A stretch of DNA of 64,000 bases. Source: Ferroplasma acidarmanus Fer1. GTDB taxonomy: Archaea > Thermoplasmatota > Thermoplasmata > Thermoplasmatales > Thermoplasmataceae. A model generated the notes under the pieces. It saw nothing but the letters and a program-made list of their open reading frames with translations, was not told the DNA's origin and searched no databases. The DNA lies in the NCBI RefSeq assembly GCF_000152265.2, contig NC_021592.1, positions 558,001 through 622,000 of the forward strand. The letters run 5' to 3'. A program made the position numbers and the translations under genes. Within the stretch, counting starts at the first letter, position 1, and each line of letters starts with the position of its first letter. Shown here piece by piece: positions 37,588 to 47,290 of the stretch.

Positions 37588-38331
37588 ATGAGTAACAATA
37601 AAGATCTTAAGGATGTAAAAAAACACGAGTTTACCGAAAACGATTGTAAAATTTGTATGAGAAATGCTGAGAGATTACTCGACGATGCTTTAAATAATGA
37701 TATTTCAATTCAGACTAGAACAGCGCTGATGGAACTGTCGTTTGAAGAAACTGCTAAGTCTATATTCCTGTTTGATTACAAACGGTCAGATGACCATGGA
37801 CAATCATTGGTGGGAGGCAATGTGGAAGAGACTTTAATAAAGATTTTTCAGTCTCATAGGATTAAGATAGAAATAATGAAAAACTTACTTGATGACGGCT
37901 CTAAAAAGATTCTAACACTTGACTTGAACGAATATTCATCTTATATTGGTGGTATCATACAAGATGGCATGTTCGGGGAAAAACGTGATTCGAGGCGTAT
38001 TAAAATAAGTAATGAAAGGAAAATATACTCAAGTGAAGAGCTGTCAAATAGTGTTAAAAAAATGGCTAAGGATATTATAGATACTATGAGTAGTCAAAAC
38101 ATAAAATATTACAATGACTTAAAAAACGAATCTCTGTATGTGGGATTAGACGCCTCAACGGGTCTCCTCCAATCTCCTCCAGTGCCTAAAAACAAGAAGA
38201 TTGTGGGATATATAGCGTTCTTCATAATTACTCAGCTTATATATCAGTGGGATGATTTTGGGGAAAAAAAGAAAGTGAAAAATCTCTTGGAAAAATATAA
38301 GAACCATCTTGGAGAGTACATACAATTATAA
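37588..38331 (+). CDS. AbiV-like abortive infection protein
   Basis: A 247-residue protein from ATG 37588; an in-frame ATG two codons earlier is also possible. The N-terminal half fits the AbiV family, a HEPN-like helical bundle: CKICMRNAERLLDDALNNDISIQTRTALMELSFEETAKSIFLF and, later, IFQSHRIKIEIMKNLL. AbiV of lactococci stops phage growth by blocking translation. The start overlaps (ATGA) the end of a 20-codon open frame beginning at 37529, which may couple translation. It sits near the restriction-modification genes, supporting a defence role. Confidence 0.65.
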   Translation: MSNNKDLKDVKKHEFTENDCKICMRNAERLLDDALNNDISIQTRTALMELSFEETAKSIFLFDYKRSDDHGQSLVGGNVEETLIKIFQSHRIKIEIMKNLLDDGSKKILTLDLNEYSSYIGGIIQDGMFGEKRDSRRIKISNERKIYSSEELSNSVKKMAKDIIDTMSSQNIKYYNDLKNESLYVGLDASTGLLQSPPVPKNKKIVGYIAFFIITQLIYQWDDFGEKKKVKNLLEKYKNHLGEYIQL

Positions 38332-38404
38332 TATTAAATAGTAAATTATCTCGTATTTAAACAATGTAAAATTTAAAAGTAAAGGTACAGGTAGATTTCG
38401 TTTT

Positions 38405-39226
38405 TCATAGAAGTGAGCAGGAGAAACCACATTCAAATTTGTCATTTTGTTTTAACGTTTTTAATCCCATACCGTTATTAAAGCAATTAGGCGCTCCGGT
38501 TAATGGTTCAAATGCCACTGAATTTTGACCAGCATAAGTGCCATTATAAATTTCAAAAAAAGGCATATTATATCTAATTATCTCCATTTTCAAATACTTT
38601 GTGTAGAAATCTACAATACCCCCACCAAAATAGGCATTGTCATATAATTTATTGGGTACATTGCTGATAGTATCAGTTATCCTCTGAGTAGTAATACTCT
38701 TTGTGTTGTATCGTTTTAATTGCACTGCAGCATCATGAAATTCAAATTTCCAATAATCGCTAAAAATAAAATATGGATGAGCTCCACACATAATAGGGCA
38801 GGATTTATCACCAATATTTTTTATACTATAATCAACACTGAATTTTGCATTATCAATCATGTAAATAACATCTATTAATAGCTTTGACGGATAGAAATTT
38901 TCATTTAAAATTACTTGAAAATCAATTTTTTTATCGCTCTTAGTAATAACTTTCCATGTTTGATCGAGTGTTAAACCATGCATACTATTAATTAAATCAC
39001 CTTCATATCCAGCATTTTTTGGCAATAAATACTGCTTTCCATTAAATTTATAAGTTGCTTTTGATACAATATCTGCATATGGTATGAGTATACTTAACCC
39101 ACCGTGCGGTTCTATGTTATCATTAGTTTCTTTTAATATATTTATACCATTAATAATCAGGGATTCAACATATGCGCCCTTTCTAGAAATTAATACTTTA
39201 GAATTATTTTCCAGTAAAGTTATCAA
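38405..39226 (-). CDS. Aldose 1-epimerase (mutarotase) family protein
   Basis: A 273-residue beta-sandwich enzyme. GGLSILIPYADIVS, the conserved HG in SMHGLTLDQTWKV, CGAHPYFIF and the late acidic residue in AGQNSVAFEPLTGAPN fit the galactose mutarotase family (His for general acid, Glu for base). It would interconvert alpha and beta forms of a sugar. It is the last gene of a four-gene minus-strand operon with a permease, an SDR and a SelA-fold PLP enzyme, overlapping the last by 23 bp. The sugar is probably the operon's substrate. Confidence 0.75.
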   Translation of the reverse strand: MITLLENNSKVLISRKGAYVESLIINGINILKETNDNIEPHGGLSILIPYADIVSKATYKFNGKQYLLPKNAGYEGDLINSMHGLTLDQTWKVITKSDKKIDFQVILNENFYPSKLLIDVIYMIDNAKFSVDYSIKNIGDKSCPIMCGAHPYFIFSDYWKFEFHDAAVQLKRYNTKSITTQRITDTISNVPNKLYDNAYFGGGIVDFYTKYLKMEIIRYNMPFFEIYNGTYAGQNSVAFEPLTGAPNCFNNGMGLKTLKQNDKFECGFSCSLL

Positions 39227-40382
39227 TATTATTACCCACTATTTCTCTATCTACAAGCTGTAAAATAGCGTTAGAAATTATCTTCTCCTCACCAGTCCTT
39301 AAACATTGTGGATTAATATATAATTTCCCCTTGTCTACTAAACAATAGATAGCGGGGTTATAGTATTTTAAATTATTTGCTATAACACCTGCATCTACTT
39401 TATTATTGAATTCCACTTCAACGCGGGGTATTGTAACAGGTCTTGGAAAATACCATGGCGGATTTATTTTTTTAATGCGGATTGAAGTATTATTTCCAAG
39501 AATATCTATTATTTCTTTACATTTGGTGTTCATGTCATTCATAAACTCTGATTCATTCAATTTCAGAAACTTATCAACAGCAACTGTTGTGGCTACAATA
39601 TCTTCTTTGCTGACTTTCATTGTTCTTCCTATGAATATCGTATTTCTAGAATTACTAATTTCCTCGCTATGTGGACCTATTTCTTTTGCAATCTCTATAA
39701 TTTCCTTTTTGCCTAACATTAGTCCAGTGTCACTGAAGCTTCCAATAGCTTTTCCACCACTTAATATAACTATATCTGCCCCAGCTTCCAGATACCGTTT
39801 AAAATTATAAATGGGTGGAACTTCTGCAGCAGCGTCAACTATTACAGGTATCCCAAAGCTGTGGGTTATGGAAACGACATCTTCTATTTTTAAACTTTCC
39901 CTTAATGGTTCAAATGCAAAGTAAACAATTGCCACAGTTTTATCTGCAAATTTTTTCAATGCTTTTTTAAAAGATAGTTCTGAAGTATCTTTCGCGGTTC
40001 CAATCTCTTTTATTTTAGCTCCTGTAAGTTTTATAAGATATTTAAATTCGCTAATCTGATTCTTGAATGTCAGGACAAATTTTTCATCTCGTCCCAACTC
40101 CGGTAATTTATATTTTAGTCCAGGTTTTGATTTAACTATGCATGATGCAACAGATAAAACTATTGCAGCAGCGGCACCATTTGTAATATATGCCGATTCA
40201 ACTCCCATACTTTTTGCTATATTGCATCCGGCATCATCTATTAGCTGTTTCATATTAACAAATACCTTGCTTACCTCTTCGATAGATGACAATACTTCGG
40301 GAGAAATCCTATTTCCACCAAGAAATGTAACAGTACCTATTGCATTTATTACTTCTTTTATTTTTAGTTTATCTTCATACAT
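39204..40382 (-). CDS. SelA-fold PLP enzyme, D-glucosaminate dehydratase/ammonia-lyase-like
   Basis: A 392-residue fold-type I PLP protein. ATG 40382 is chosen because AGGTGA lies 5 bp upstream. INAIGTVTFLGGNRISPEV and SKVFVNMKQLIDDAGCNIAK at the N-terminus and the PLP lysine in ILSGGKAIGSFSDTGLMLG (Lys211) match the SelA/DgaE group. SelA itself (Sec synthesis) is unlikely in this setting, since no Sec genes are seen. Members such as D-glucosaminate(-6-phosphate) ammonia-lyase remove water and ammonia from an amino sugar acid. The operon with an SDR and an epimerase supports that reading. The substrate is inferred. Confidence 0.7.
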   Translation of the reverse strand: MYEDKLKIKEVINAIGTVTFLGGNRISPEVLSSIEEVSKVFVNMKQLIDDAGCNIAKSMGVESAYITNGAAAAIVLSVASCIVKSKPGLKYKLPELGRDEKFVLTFKNQISEFKYLIKLTGAKIKEIGTAKDTSELSFKKALKKFADKTVAIVYFAFEPLRESLKIEDVVSITHSFGIPVIVDAAAEVPPIYNFKRYLEAGADIVILSGGKAIGSFSDTGLMLGKKEIIEIAKEIGPHSEEISNSRNTIFIGRTMKVSKEDIVATTVAVDKFLKLNESEFMNDMNTKCKEIIDILGNNTSIRIKKINPPWYFPRPVTIPRVEVEFNNKVDAGVIANNLKYYNPAIYCLVDKGKLYINPQCLRTGEEKIISNAILQLVDREIVGNNIDNFTGK

Positions 40383-40400
40383 TGTAATCACCTGCTTAAT

Positions 40401-41186
40401 TTAGACTAGGTAAAGCCCCCCATCAATAATTATATCTTCTCCGTTAATGTAATTAGATGCAGAAGATAAAAGAAATAAAACTACTGATGCCACTTCATCA
40501 GCAGTTCCTCTCCTCCGTAATATGCTCTCTGAAGAGTATTCCTTTTCTGTTTCTGCAAAACTTCTACCTTTGATTTTGGATTGGGCTTCAATATCAAGGT
40601 CGTTCATCGGAGTTTTTATATTGCCTGGACTTACACTGTTCACGCGAATTTTATATTTTCCAAAATCAGCGGCAAGTGCCTTAGTAAAAGCTAGAGTTGC
40701 TCCTTTAGTAGTAGAATAAAGCGTATGCCCTTCTTCTGTTCTCTGACCTGAGACCGAAGCTATATTAACAATTGATGGGTGTGTTGAATTTTTCAATAAT
40801 TTAGTGCAATATTTCGTCATGTTAAACTCCCCTAAAATATTTGCAGATACTATATTATTAAAATCTTGTAAAGATGAATTTTCTATATCTTTATAAAAAT
40901 AGATTCCTGCATTGTTGACAAGAAAATCTACCCGACTCTCTTTACTGTATATATATTGAAATAAATTCTCCATATCATCACTATTAGAAGTGTAACCAGA
41001 ATATCTTATAACATTTTTGTTAACTGTAAATTTATCATCCAACGTATTTGGAAATTTTGGATCGATAGTATATACCTTACATCCAGAACTTATTAGCTGA
41101 CTTATTATTGCTTTTCCTATACCTTGGAAACCACCACTTACAACCGCAATGGTATCATTGAATTTAAAATTAAAATCATTTGTCAT
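40401..41186 (-). CDS. Short-chain dehydrogenase/reductase
   Basis: A 261-residue Rossmann-fold oxidoreductase. It has the nucleotide-binding motif VSGGFQGIGKAI, NNAGIYF, the catalytic Ser in IVNIASVSGQ and Tyr/Lys in YSTTKGATL, and a C-terminal GEDIIIDGGLYLV. An acidic residue after beta-2 (TIDP) favours NAD(H). It lies 4 bp after the permease stop and 18 bp before the PLP enzyme. In this operon it could oxidise a sugar or amino sugar at C1. Confidence 0.85.
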   Translation of the reverse strand: MTNDFNFKFNDTIAVVSGGFQGIGKAIISQLISSGCKVYTIDPKFPNTLDDKFTVNKNVIRYSGYTSNSDDMENLFQYIYSKESRVDFLVNNAGIYFYKDIENSSLQDFNNIVSANILGEFNMTKYCTKLLKNSTHPSIVNIASVSGQRTEEGHTLYSTTKGATLAFTKALAADFGKYKIRVNSVSPGNIKTPMNDLDIEAQSKIKGRSFAETEKEYSSESILRRRGTADEVASVVLFLLSSASNYINGEDIIIDGGLYLV

Positions 41187-41190
41187 TTTC

Positions 41191-42669
41191 TCACCTCCTC
41201 CCTACAGCTTCCTCATTTTCATCACTTATATCATTCATGGAATAAAGCTCACCTTTTTCATACTTCACAGCTATATAAATGATACTGAAAACTATTAATA
41301 TCACCATAAGCACAAAACCAAATAAATATGGTTCTCCGATCCCAATGTAACCTTCTATGTCTGCATATACAAATAGGCCTCCGGCAATTATAGTAGTTAC
41401 CATTGTCAATAAAATGTTTTTAATAGTAAAAATGCTTGTACCTATTTTATGCAGGAAAAATGGCAACGCCGCATCAGCAATTAAATGCTGTATTATCCAC
41501 ATGAAAGTTGTTAGGGCACCGAATAGGAAAAGTGAATAAAATATACCATTCGCATATCCATATATTGAAACAAGGATTAAGGGCGAAATAATAGATAATA
41601 TAGATGTTATAGCAAGTTCAAAAAGTGCCGCGATGACAGGGGTTTTCCTTGATTTATTTAATGTGGCAAATCTTTTTGGAAAGAAAAATTCATCTCTCGC
41701 CATTGAATATATTAATCTTGCCCCCGACATTCCTCCCACAACACCTGCCCATACTTGACCGGTTAGAGCAATTATTAAGAATATTAAAACACCTATAGAC
41801 CCTATAAATGGCAAGAAAGCTACAACTGCAGGATTCCAATCAGTTGCAAGACTTGAAGAATTGGATAAACCCACAGCAACAACTTCAGCATAAGTTACTA
41901 GCACACTAACAATTGTAAGTAATATTATTGATAGTATCACTGATTTCCAAACAATTCTCTTTGGGGTATGAGATTCCTCGGCAAAATAAAAAGGTGCTCC
42001 GTATCCGGTGAAAAATAAAAATCCACCAGTGATAGCGGCAAGCATAACTCCAGAAATACCAGCAGGTGCTCGAGCTATATTAAATGCCTGAAAAGTATTA
42101 AAAGGGGTTCTAATAATTACGATAAGCGAGTATATAATTACTATTATCACCTGTATAGCAACAACTAGTATTACTGATTTGCCTGACATTTTTATGTTGA
42201 ATACCGTGAATATAAACATAACAAATGTGGCAATTAATGCGATTATAATGTATAAATAAATTGGCAGAGTATAATTATATATGGCAGAAAGAGCTGTAGA
42301 AAGGATATATGAAACAGCAACCACAGATACTACATCCATCATAATAAAGTACCATAAATCGTCATTGCCGTGAATTACCAGCACTTCTACCAAGGCCTTT
42401 TCTGCAAATCCATAATATCCGCCTGCAAAACTAACATATTTTGAAAACAACATAGCTGGAACCGAAACTATTAATATTGCTGCGGCAGCTATTAGAGGAA
42501 CTACAGGTGCAGCAAATCCAGCATACACAACTGCGCTTGCTCCATTAGATACTGCAAATGATAATGGATAAATGGAACCCATAGATAGTGCCACAAGAGT
42601 CCACAATCCAATACTGCCCTTACTTAAATGTGTTGTCTCAGTATTCTGTTTTATTTTTGAATTATCCAT
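41191..42669 (-). CDS. APC-superfamily permease
   Basis: A 492-residue membrane protein with about 12-13 hydrophobic segments. GSIGLWTLVALSMGSIYPLSFAVSNGA and VSFAGGYYGFAEKAL are the family's first helices. As first gene of the operon it probably imports the substrate, which should then carry an amino group, such as an amino sugar or its acid. It follows the HTH_10 regulator gene on the same strand by about 208 bp. Confidence 0.8.
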   Translation of the reverse strand: MDNSKIKQNTETTHLSKGSIGLWTLVALSMGSIYPLSFAVSNGASAVVYAGFAAPVVPLIAAAAILIVSVPAMLFSKYVSFAGGYYGFAEKALVEVLVIHGNDDLWYFIMMDVVSVVAVSYILSTALSAIYNYTLPIYLYIIIALIATFVMFIFTVFNIKMSGKSVILVVAIQVIIVIIYSLIVIIRTPFNTFQAFNIARAPAGISGVMLAAITGGFLFFTGYGAPFYFAEESHTPKRIVWKSVILSIILLTIVSVLVTYAEVVAVGLSNSSSLATDWNPAVVAFLPFIGSIGVLIFLIIALTGQVWAGVVGGMSGARLIYSMARDEFFFPKRFATLNKSRKTPVIAALFELAITSILSIISPLILVSIYGYANGIFYSLFLFGALTTFMWIIQHLIADAALPFFLHKIGTSIFTIKNILLTMVTTIIAGGLFVYADIEGYIGIGEPYLFGFVLMVILIVFSIIYIAVKYEKGELYSMNDISDENEEAVGRR

Positions 42670-42877
42670 ATAATATTAATATTTTCTTAAATATAATACA
42701 AATGGTTAAAAAGTTAATATTTATCTGCACTCAATTATATATTTAATAGTGTTTTTCATATTAAGCAATTGGTAATAGCAAGATTATCTGATGGAATACG
42801 CTGTCGGATTATGGCAAGTAATATAATGTCCCTAATGCAAGCATCATGAAATTTTTGTGTCAAAACATACCACTAAA

Positions 42878-43570
42878 TTACATATTATGGAAGGAATAGT
42901 TGCAATCACTCCCCAGCATAATTTTTTTTTCAGCATCTCTTAAATATTTATCAGCTGCTACTGTCGAAATATCTAACTCCTTTGCTATATCTTTAATATG
43001 ACATTTCTTAGGATTATCAAAAAAACCACAGGACAAAGCGATTTGTATTGTTATTTTCTCTTGCTCAGTAAGCATATACCTAAAGTTAAATGATCTTTCA
43101 TCAATTTTATGTTTTTCTAAATTTGTTATTTTACCAATACTATTTAATATATCTATTATTTGTTTAATATTAGATTCTTCTGGTAATAAAAATGAAATAT
43201 AATCTATCCCACTTTGTGATATTTCTCTGTAATTTATAACCCCCAAAGAGTTAAGCAAACCGTATGGAGAATCTATAGAATGTTCTAAAAACGATATTCT
43301 TAGCATACGACCCTCTAAAAAACTATTTTCCATAGAAACAATAGATGGATTTTTTTTTAAGTTTGAAATTATAAAAGAAACTTTTTTATTGGTGTTAATG
43401 GGATAATAATCTTCAATTGTGAATAAATATTTATTTGACTTCATTGCAATTGACGTAGTTAGAAACAACTTTATATCGTTCAATTTGAACCCAATATCTG
43501 ACATACAATTGTTATGTTTTAGATTTATTTTTAGAGCTATAAGTTCAATTTTATCTTCCTTAATATTCAT
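42878..43570 (-). CDS. HTH_10 (Bat-like) transcriptional regulator
   Basis: A 230-residue protein. The C-terminal segment LTEQEKITIQIALSCGFFDNPKKCHIKDIAKELDISTVAADKYLRDAEKKI is a clear HTH_10 domain, as in archaeal bacterio-opsin activator relatives. The N-terminal 160 residues are probably a ligand- or partner-binding domain. It is encoded upstream of the sugar operon on the same strand and is its most likely regulator. Confidence 0.8.
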   Translation of the reverse strand: MNIKEDKIELIALKINLKHNNCMSDIGFKLNDIKLFLTTSIAMKSNKYLFTIEDYYPINTNKKVSFIISNLKKNPSIVSMENSFLEGRMLRISFLEHSIDSPYGLLNSLGVINYREISQSGIDYISFLLPEESNIKQIIDILNSIGKITNLEKHKIDERSFNFRYMLTEQEKITIQIALSCGFFDNPKKCHIKDIAKELDISTVAADKYLRDAEKKIMLGSDCNYSFHNM

Positions 43571-44127
43571 AAAGTATTATTAATTTTATGCTATTAAAGG
43601 TTTGTGCCCATAATTATATATGTCTATAAAGTATACTATATTAATTAGTGTGTAAAAATAATACGATATCATACTTTGTTACATTTATAATTTTGGCTTA
43701 TATATGAACATACAGATTAACAATTCCAGGAATTTGGTTTGCCTGACAATCTAATAGAAATAAAATGGATATGTTGTAAAAATATGATAATAATGGTTAC
43801 CCATGGAGATAGCAAAACAAAGGATTTTATTAATCTTCCCATATCATTAAAAGGGTCCAAATTTAAAGGTGACATACCAAGGTGTTACTTTCCTAAATTT
43901 TAATCGTTCATTTTAAAATTAATTACGTCAATTTCTATCAATAGATCTCATGAAAGCGTCATGTTCGCATATCGGCTGAAGTGATGTGTTAATTCTCAAT
44001 TGTGAAAAAAATTTGTAATTATAACTGTATCCCATTTAAATCACCTTATCAGTATTTACCTGAATTAATACAGTCCCATACATGTTATCCCCCATTACAT
44101 AAATTTAAAGTTTGTAACTCTACTGGG
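43571..44127. other. Intergenic region between two catabolic clusters
   Basis: These 557 bp hold no supported gene. A 39-codon frame at 43784-43903 (MIIMVTHGDSKTKDF...) could be a gene scrap but matches nothing I know. The left end holds the regulator promoter (TATATGT region near 43615), and the right end the 3' flank of the carbamoylase gene. Confidence 0.35.
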
Positions 44128-45327
44128 CTACAGGTTTTCAACAGTTCTTTTCAATACAGAATATCCGTTAATTAAATCCCGGTCAGATGAGTACTCCTCC
44201 TTTGTATGGCTCCTTCCATTATGTGATGGAATAAATATCATAGCTGTGGGTACCACCCTATTCATGTACTGTGCATCATGCCCTGGCCAGCTGTACAATT
44301 CTTTATATTTCAGGTTGAGCGCTCTGCAGGATTTTATTATCTCCTTTCTCATATCCTCATCAAATAGTGTAGTTTCTGTAGTCCACTGGTTTTTGAAATC
44401 TACCGGTACGCCTTCTTCTGAAGCTATTCTTTCTGATATTTCCTTTGCCATTTTTGAATACTCTTCTGCAGTTTTTTTATCCGGGCTTCTGGTATCAAGG
44501 TTCATTGTTACTTTTCCCGGAATAACATTGTACGCATTGGGGAAATTATTAATTTTCCCTATCGTCATGGTTAATTCCTTCCCTGATGACTTAGCTATAT
44601 CCCTTACAGCTACAGTAAACCTTGATGCAGCTACAAGTGCATCTTTCCTTACCTTCATGGGTGTTGGTCCCGCCTGGTTTGATTCACCGGTAAAGGATAT
44701 ATTGTCCACAACCATTGTTACTATGCCTTTTGGTATTCCTATCTGGTAATTTTCCAGTTCCAGAACAGGACCCTGTTCAATGTGCAATTCTATGTACCGT
44801 GATATGTCCTGGTTTTTAACCCTGTTCTGTTCCTCTCCCATATAGCCTGATTTCTCCAGCGCATCCTCAAATGTAATTCCATCGCTGTCTTTCCGTGAAT
44901 AGGCGAATTCCTTTGTGAATACACCTGTTGAAATCCCTGAGCCAAGAAGTGATGGCTGGAACCTGGCACCCTCTTCGTTGGTAAAATCTATAGCTGTAAT
45001 TTTCCTATTTTTTAATGTGCTTCCCAGGTCTTTTAAAAGCTGCATGCCGGACATTACGCCATAGAAACCATCAAATCTTCCCCCATTGGGTACGGAATCC
45101 ATGTGTGAACCTATAGCTGTATTGTCTTTCCCGGAACCCAGTGTTCCGAATATTAAACCGGCATCATCATGTTTTATATCTGCTTTTACTGCTCTCATTT
45201 CACCCTCAAGGTTTTTCCTGGCCTGTATATCATATTCATTAAGTGCAAGCCTATTCACTCCATTTTCCTCGGCCCATCCCACTGATGTGAGCCTGTGGAA
45301 CATTGTTAAAAAATCTTCATTAACCAT
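44128..45327 (-). CDS. M20-family N-carbamoyl amino acid amidohydrolase / allantoate amidohydrolase
   Basis: A 399-residue binuclear metal hydrolase. Ligands are visible in IGSHMDSVPNGGRFDG (His75, Asp86), FTNEEGARF (Glu118/119), ELHIEQGPVLE (His182) and a C-terminal SHNGRSHT. EQGPVLE and the GRFDGFYGV loop separate the carbamoylase/allantoate/beta-ureidopropionase group from peptidases. It would remove the carbamoyl group from the ring-opened product of the hydantoinase encoded at 50531. It lies 34 bp after the aminotransferase gene. Confidence 0.87.
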   Translation of the reverse strand: MVNEDFLTMFHRLTSVGWAEENGVNRLALNEYDIQARKNLEGEMRAVKADIKHDDAGLIFGTLGSGKDNTAIGSHMDSVPNGGRFDGFYGVMSGMQLLKDLGSTLKNRKITAIDFTNEEGARFQPSLLGSGISTGVFTKEFAYSRKDSDGITFEDALEKSGYMGEEQNRVKNQDISRYIELHIEQGPVLELENYQIGIPKGIVTMVVDNISFTGESNQAGPTPMKVRKDALVAASRFTVAVRDIAKSSGKELTMTIGKINNFPNAYNVIPGKVTMNLDTRSPDKKTAEEYSKMAKEISERIASEEGVPVDFKNQWTTETTLFDEDMRKEIIKSCRALNLKYKELYSWPGHDAQYMNRVVPTAMIFIPSHNGRSHTKEEYSSDRDLINGYSVLKRTVENL

Positions 45328-45361
45328 TATATCACCTCACTAAATCCACTGTAAATGCTTA

Positions 45362-46675
45362 TCATTTGATTTTCACCGCCTTCGAAAATATTTCAACGCC
45401 CCTGTTAAGCAATTCCTCCTCTATATTCAATGCACCCATGAATCTGAATACATTACCATAGTGCCCGCATGTATGCATTAACAATCCATTCTTGAGGAGT
45501 TCATGCTTTAATTCCATCATGTGCTTTGAATTCACTGGCTTTCCGTTATCTACAAGTTCTATGCCTATCATATAGCCCTTTCCGCGCACTTCCCCTATAA
45601 GGTTGGAATCTATTTTATTGAATTTGTTTAACATTTCCTTCCCGCTGGACTTCACTTTGTCGAAATATTTTGGAACCTCATTGATAACAGTTATTCCAGC
45701 AGCCATTGCAAGGGGATTAGCCCTGTATGTTCCAAGATGGAATGGCTTCGGCAATTTTTTGTCATAGTCATCCCTGTAATAAACTAATGATACTGGCAAC
45801 CCCCCGCCTATGCTCTTGCTGACACATACTATATCGGGAGTAATATTTTCATATTCAAATGCCCACATCTTGCCTGTCCTGCCTACCCCACTCTGAACCT
45901 CATCAACAATCATTGTAAGGTCGTATTCAGTACAGAATTCCCTTATGGCCTTTAAAAATCCATCTGGTGGTACTATATAACCGCCTTCTCCCTGTACAGG
46001 TTCAACTATAACAGAATCAGGCCGATCATATCCTGCTTCTCCATCATCCATTATCTTTTTCATTATAGAAATTATATCAGAAACATCATAGTCATACCAT
46101 AATTTATATGGATATGGCACCCTTATTACCTTAAACCCATCGCTGTATACTGCTTCCCTGTATTTTCTCCCGGCAGTAGCAGCAATAATTCCGCCTGATA
46201 CTCCATGGTATGCACCTTCGAATGCAATTGTTGGGGCATTCTTTTTCCTTATTGCATGTGCTATATTGATTGCAGTTTCACATGCATCGGCCCCGCTGAT
46301 TCCAAATATTGTTTTATAATTCCTCATCTCCGGGGGGAAGCTGTTTCTCAATGCTTCAAGAAAATTAATTCTAACTTCTGTAGGTATTTCCAGGGCATGC
46401 CATATGTCATCCACCTGGTTTTTTACTGCTTTTCTTATGTTATCATTAAATCCTAAATTAAGAACACTGATTCCTGATACCCAGTCAATGAAAATATTTC
46501 CATCCAGGTCTTCTATTAATGAGTTTTCAGCCCTCTTAATTGCAATGGGGAAACTATCCGGGTAGATTACTGTGCTGGACTCCATTTCCCTTTGTTTCTG
46601 TAGTAATAATTTGCTCTCCGGTCCCGGTACATCTGTAATAATTTTTGGTAGGTTTTTATAGTTATTTGATGCCAT
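45362..46675 (-). CDS. Class III aminotransferase
   Basis: A 437-residue PLP enzyme of the GABA/beta-alanine/alanine-glyoxylate aminotransferase group. It has GVSGADACETAINIA-like phosphate binding (GISGADACETAI), DEVQSGVGRTGKMWAFE, and the PLP lysine in CVSKSIGGGLPVSLV. It turns an amino acid (omega or alpha) into an oxo acid. Its operon with the carbamoylase suggests it takes the released amino acid onward. It is divergent from an Lrp-type regulator gene. Confidence 0.9.
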   Translation of the reverse strand: MASNNYKNLPKIITDVPGPESKLLLQKQREMESSTVIYPDSFPIAIKRAENSLIEDLDGNIFIDWVSGISVLNLGFNDNIRKAVKNQVDDIWHALEIPTEVRINFLEALRNSFPPEMRNYKTIFGISGADACETAINIAHAIRKKNAPTIAFEGAYHGVSGGIIAATAGRKYREAVYSDGFKVIRVPYPYKLWYDYDVSDIISIMKKIMDDGEAGYDRPDSVIVEPVQGEGGYIVPPDGFLKAIREFCTEYDLTMIVDEVQSGVGRTGKMWAFEYENITPDIVCVSKSIGGGLPVSLVYYRDDYDKKLPKPFHLGTYRANPLAMAAGITVINEVPKYFDKVKSSGKEMLNKFNKIDSNLIGEVRGKGYMIGIELVDNGKPVNSKHMMELKHELLKNGLLMHTCGHYGNVFRFMGALNIEEELLNRGVEIFSKAVKIK

Positions 46676-46837
46676 AAAAAATATAGCTTATCAAATGATA
46701 TAATAATTTCTATGGTGCCTTTACACATGAATTTTAAAGAATACTGTTCTTGATTTAATATATATAATAATGTTAACATCAATATAATTGATAATTTAGT
46801 GAAAATCTTTATTAATACAGTTATTATATATTTATAT

Positions 46838-47290
46838 ATGGATAGTTTTGATTTAAAAATTTTAAAGGAACTTTCTAAAGATTCAAGAAAACCTTTGAGA
46901 GAGATAGGAAAGTCCATAGGAATATATTCACCGTCTGCAATAAGCCGGAGAATAAAAGAAATGCAAAAAGATAAGTTGATAAAGGGTTTTAAGGCAGAAA
47001 TAGATTTTAACAAACTAGGATATAATTTTATCACAGCGACCTTTGTGAGGGCTAAATATGGAATAGAATACCATGATATAGTTGCTGAAAAGATAATGAA
47101 GATCAAAGGGGTAATTGATGTTCTGTTCCTGCTCGGAGACATTGATTTTTACATTCTATGTGCCACAAGGAATAAGGATGATTACGTCAACATATTGGAT
47201 GAACTGGAGAAAATAATGGAAATTGAACGATCAGATACGCACACAGTACTGAATATTTACAAATACCACGATATTTCAAACATTTTTTAA
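46838..47290 (+). CDS. Lrp/AsnC-family transcriptional regulator
   Basis: A 150-residue protein from ATG 46838; the frame upstream lies in the promoter. The N-terminal HTH (DLKILKELSKDSRKPLREIGKSIGIYSPSAISRRIKEMQKDKLIKGFKAEI) is joined to a RAM-type ligand-binding domain (VRAKYGIEYHD...VLFLLGDIDFYILCATRNKDDY). TATATATTTATATATG stands just before the ATG. It is divergent from the aminotransferase-carbamoylase operon and likely senses an amino acid to control it. Confidence 0.88.
   Translation: MDSFDLKILKELSKDSRKPLREIGKSIGIYSPSAISRRIKEMQKDKLIKGFKAEIDFNKLGYNFITATFVRAKYGIEYHDIVAEKIMKIKGVIDVLFLLGDIDFYILCATRNKDDYVNILDELEKIMEIERSDTHTVLNIYKYHDISNIF

Noticed and set aside
39204-40382. True SelA (Sec-tRNA synthase) at this place.
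   Set aside because: No selenocysteine system is visible, the FDH-like enzyme uses Cys, and the gene lies in a sugar operon.
27113-42787. The 16-mer GTAATAGCAAGATTAT occurs at 27113 and 42772.
   Set aside because: No similarity extends beyond it; one such match is expected by chance in 64 kb of AT-rich DNA.
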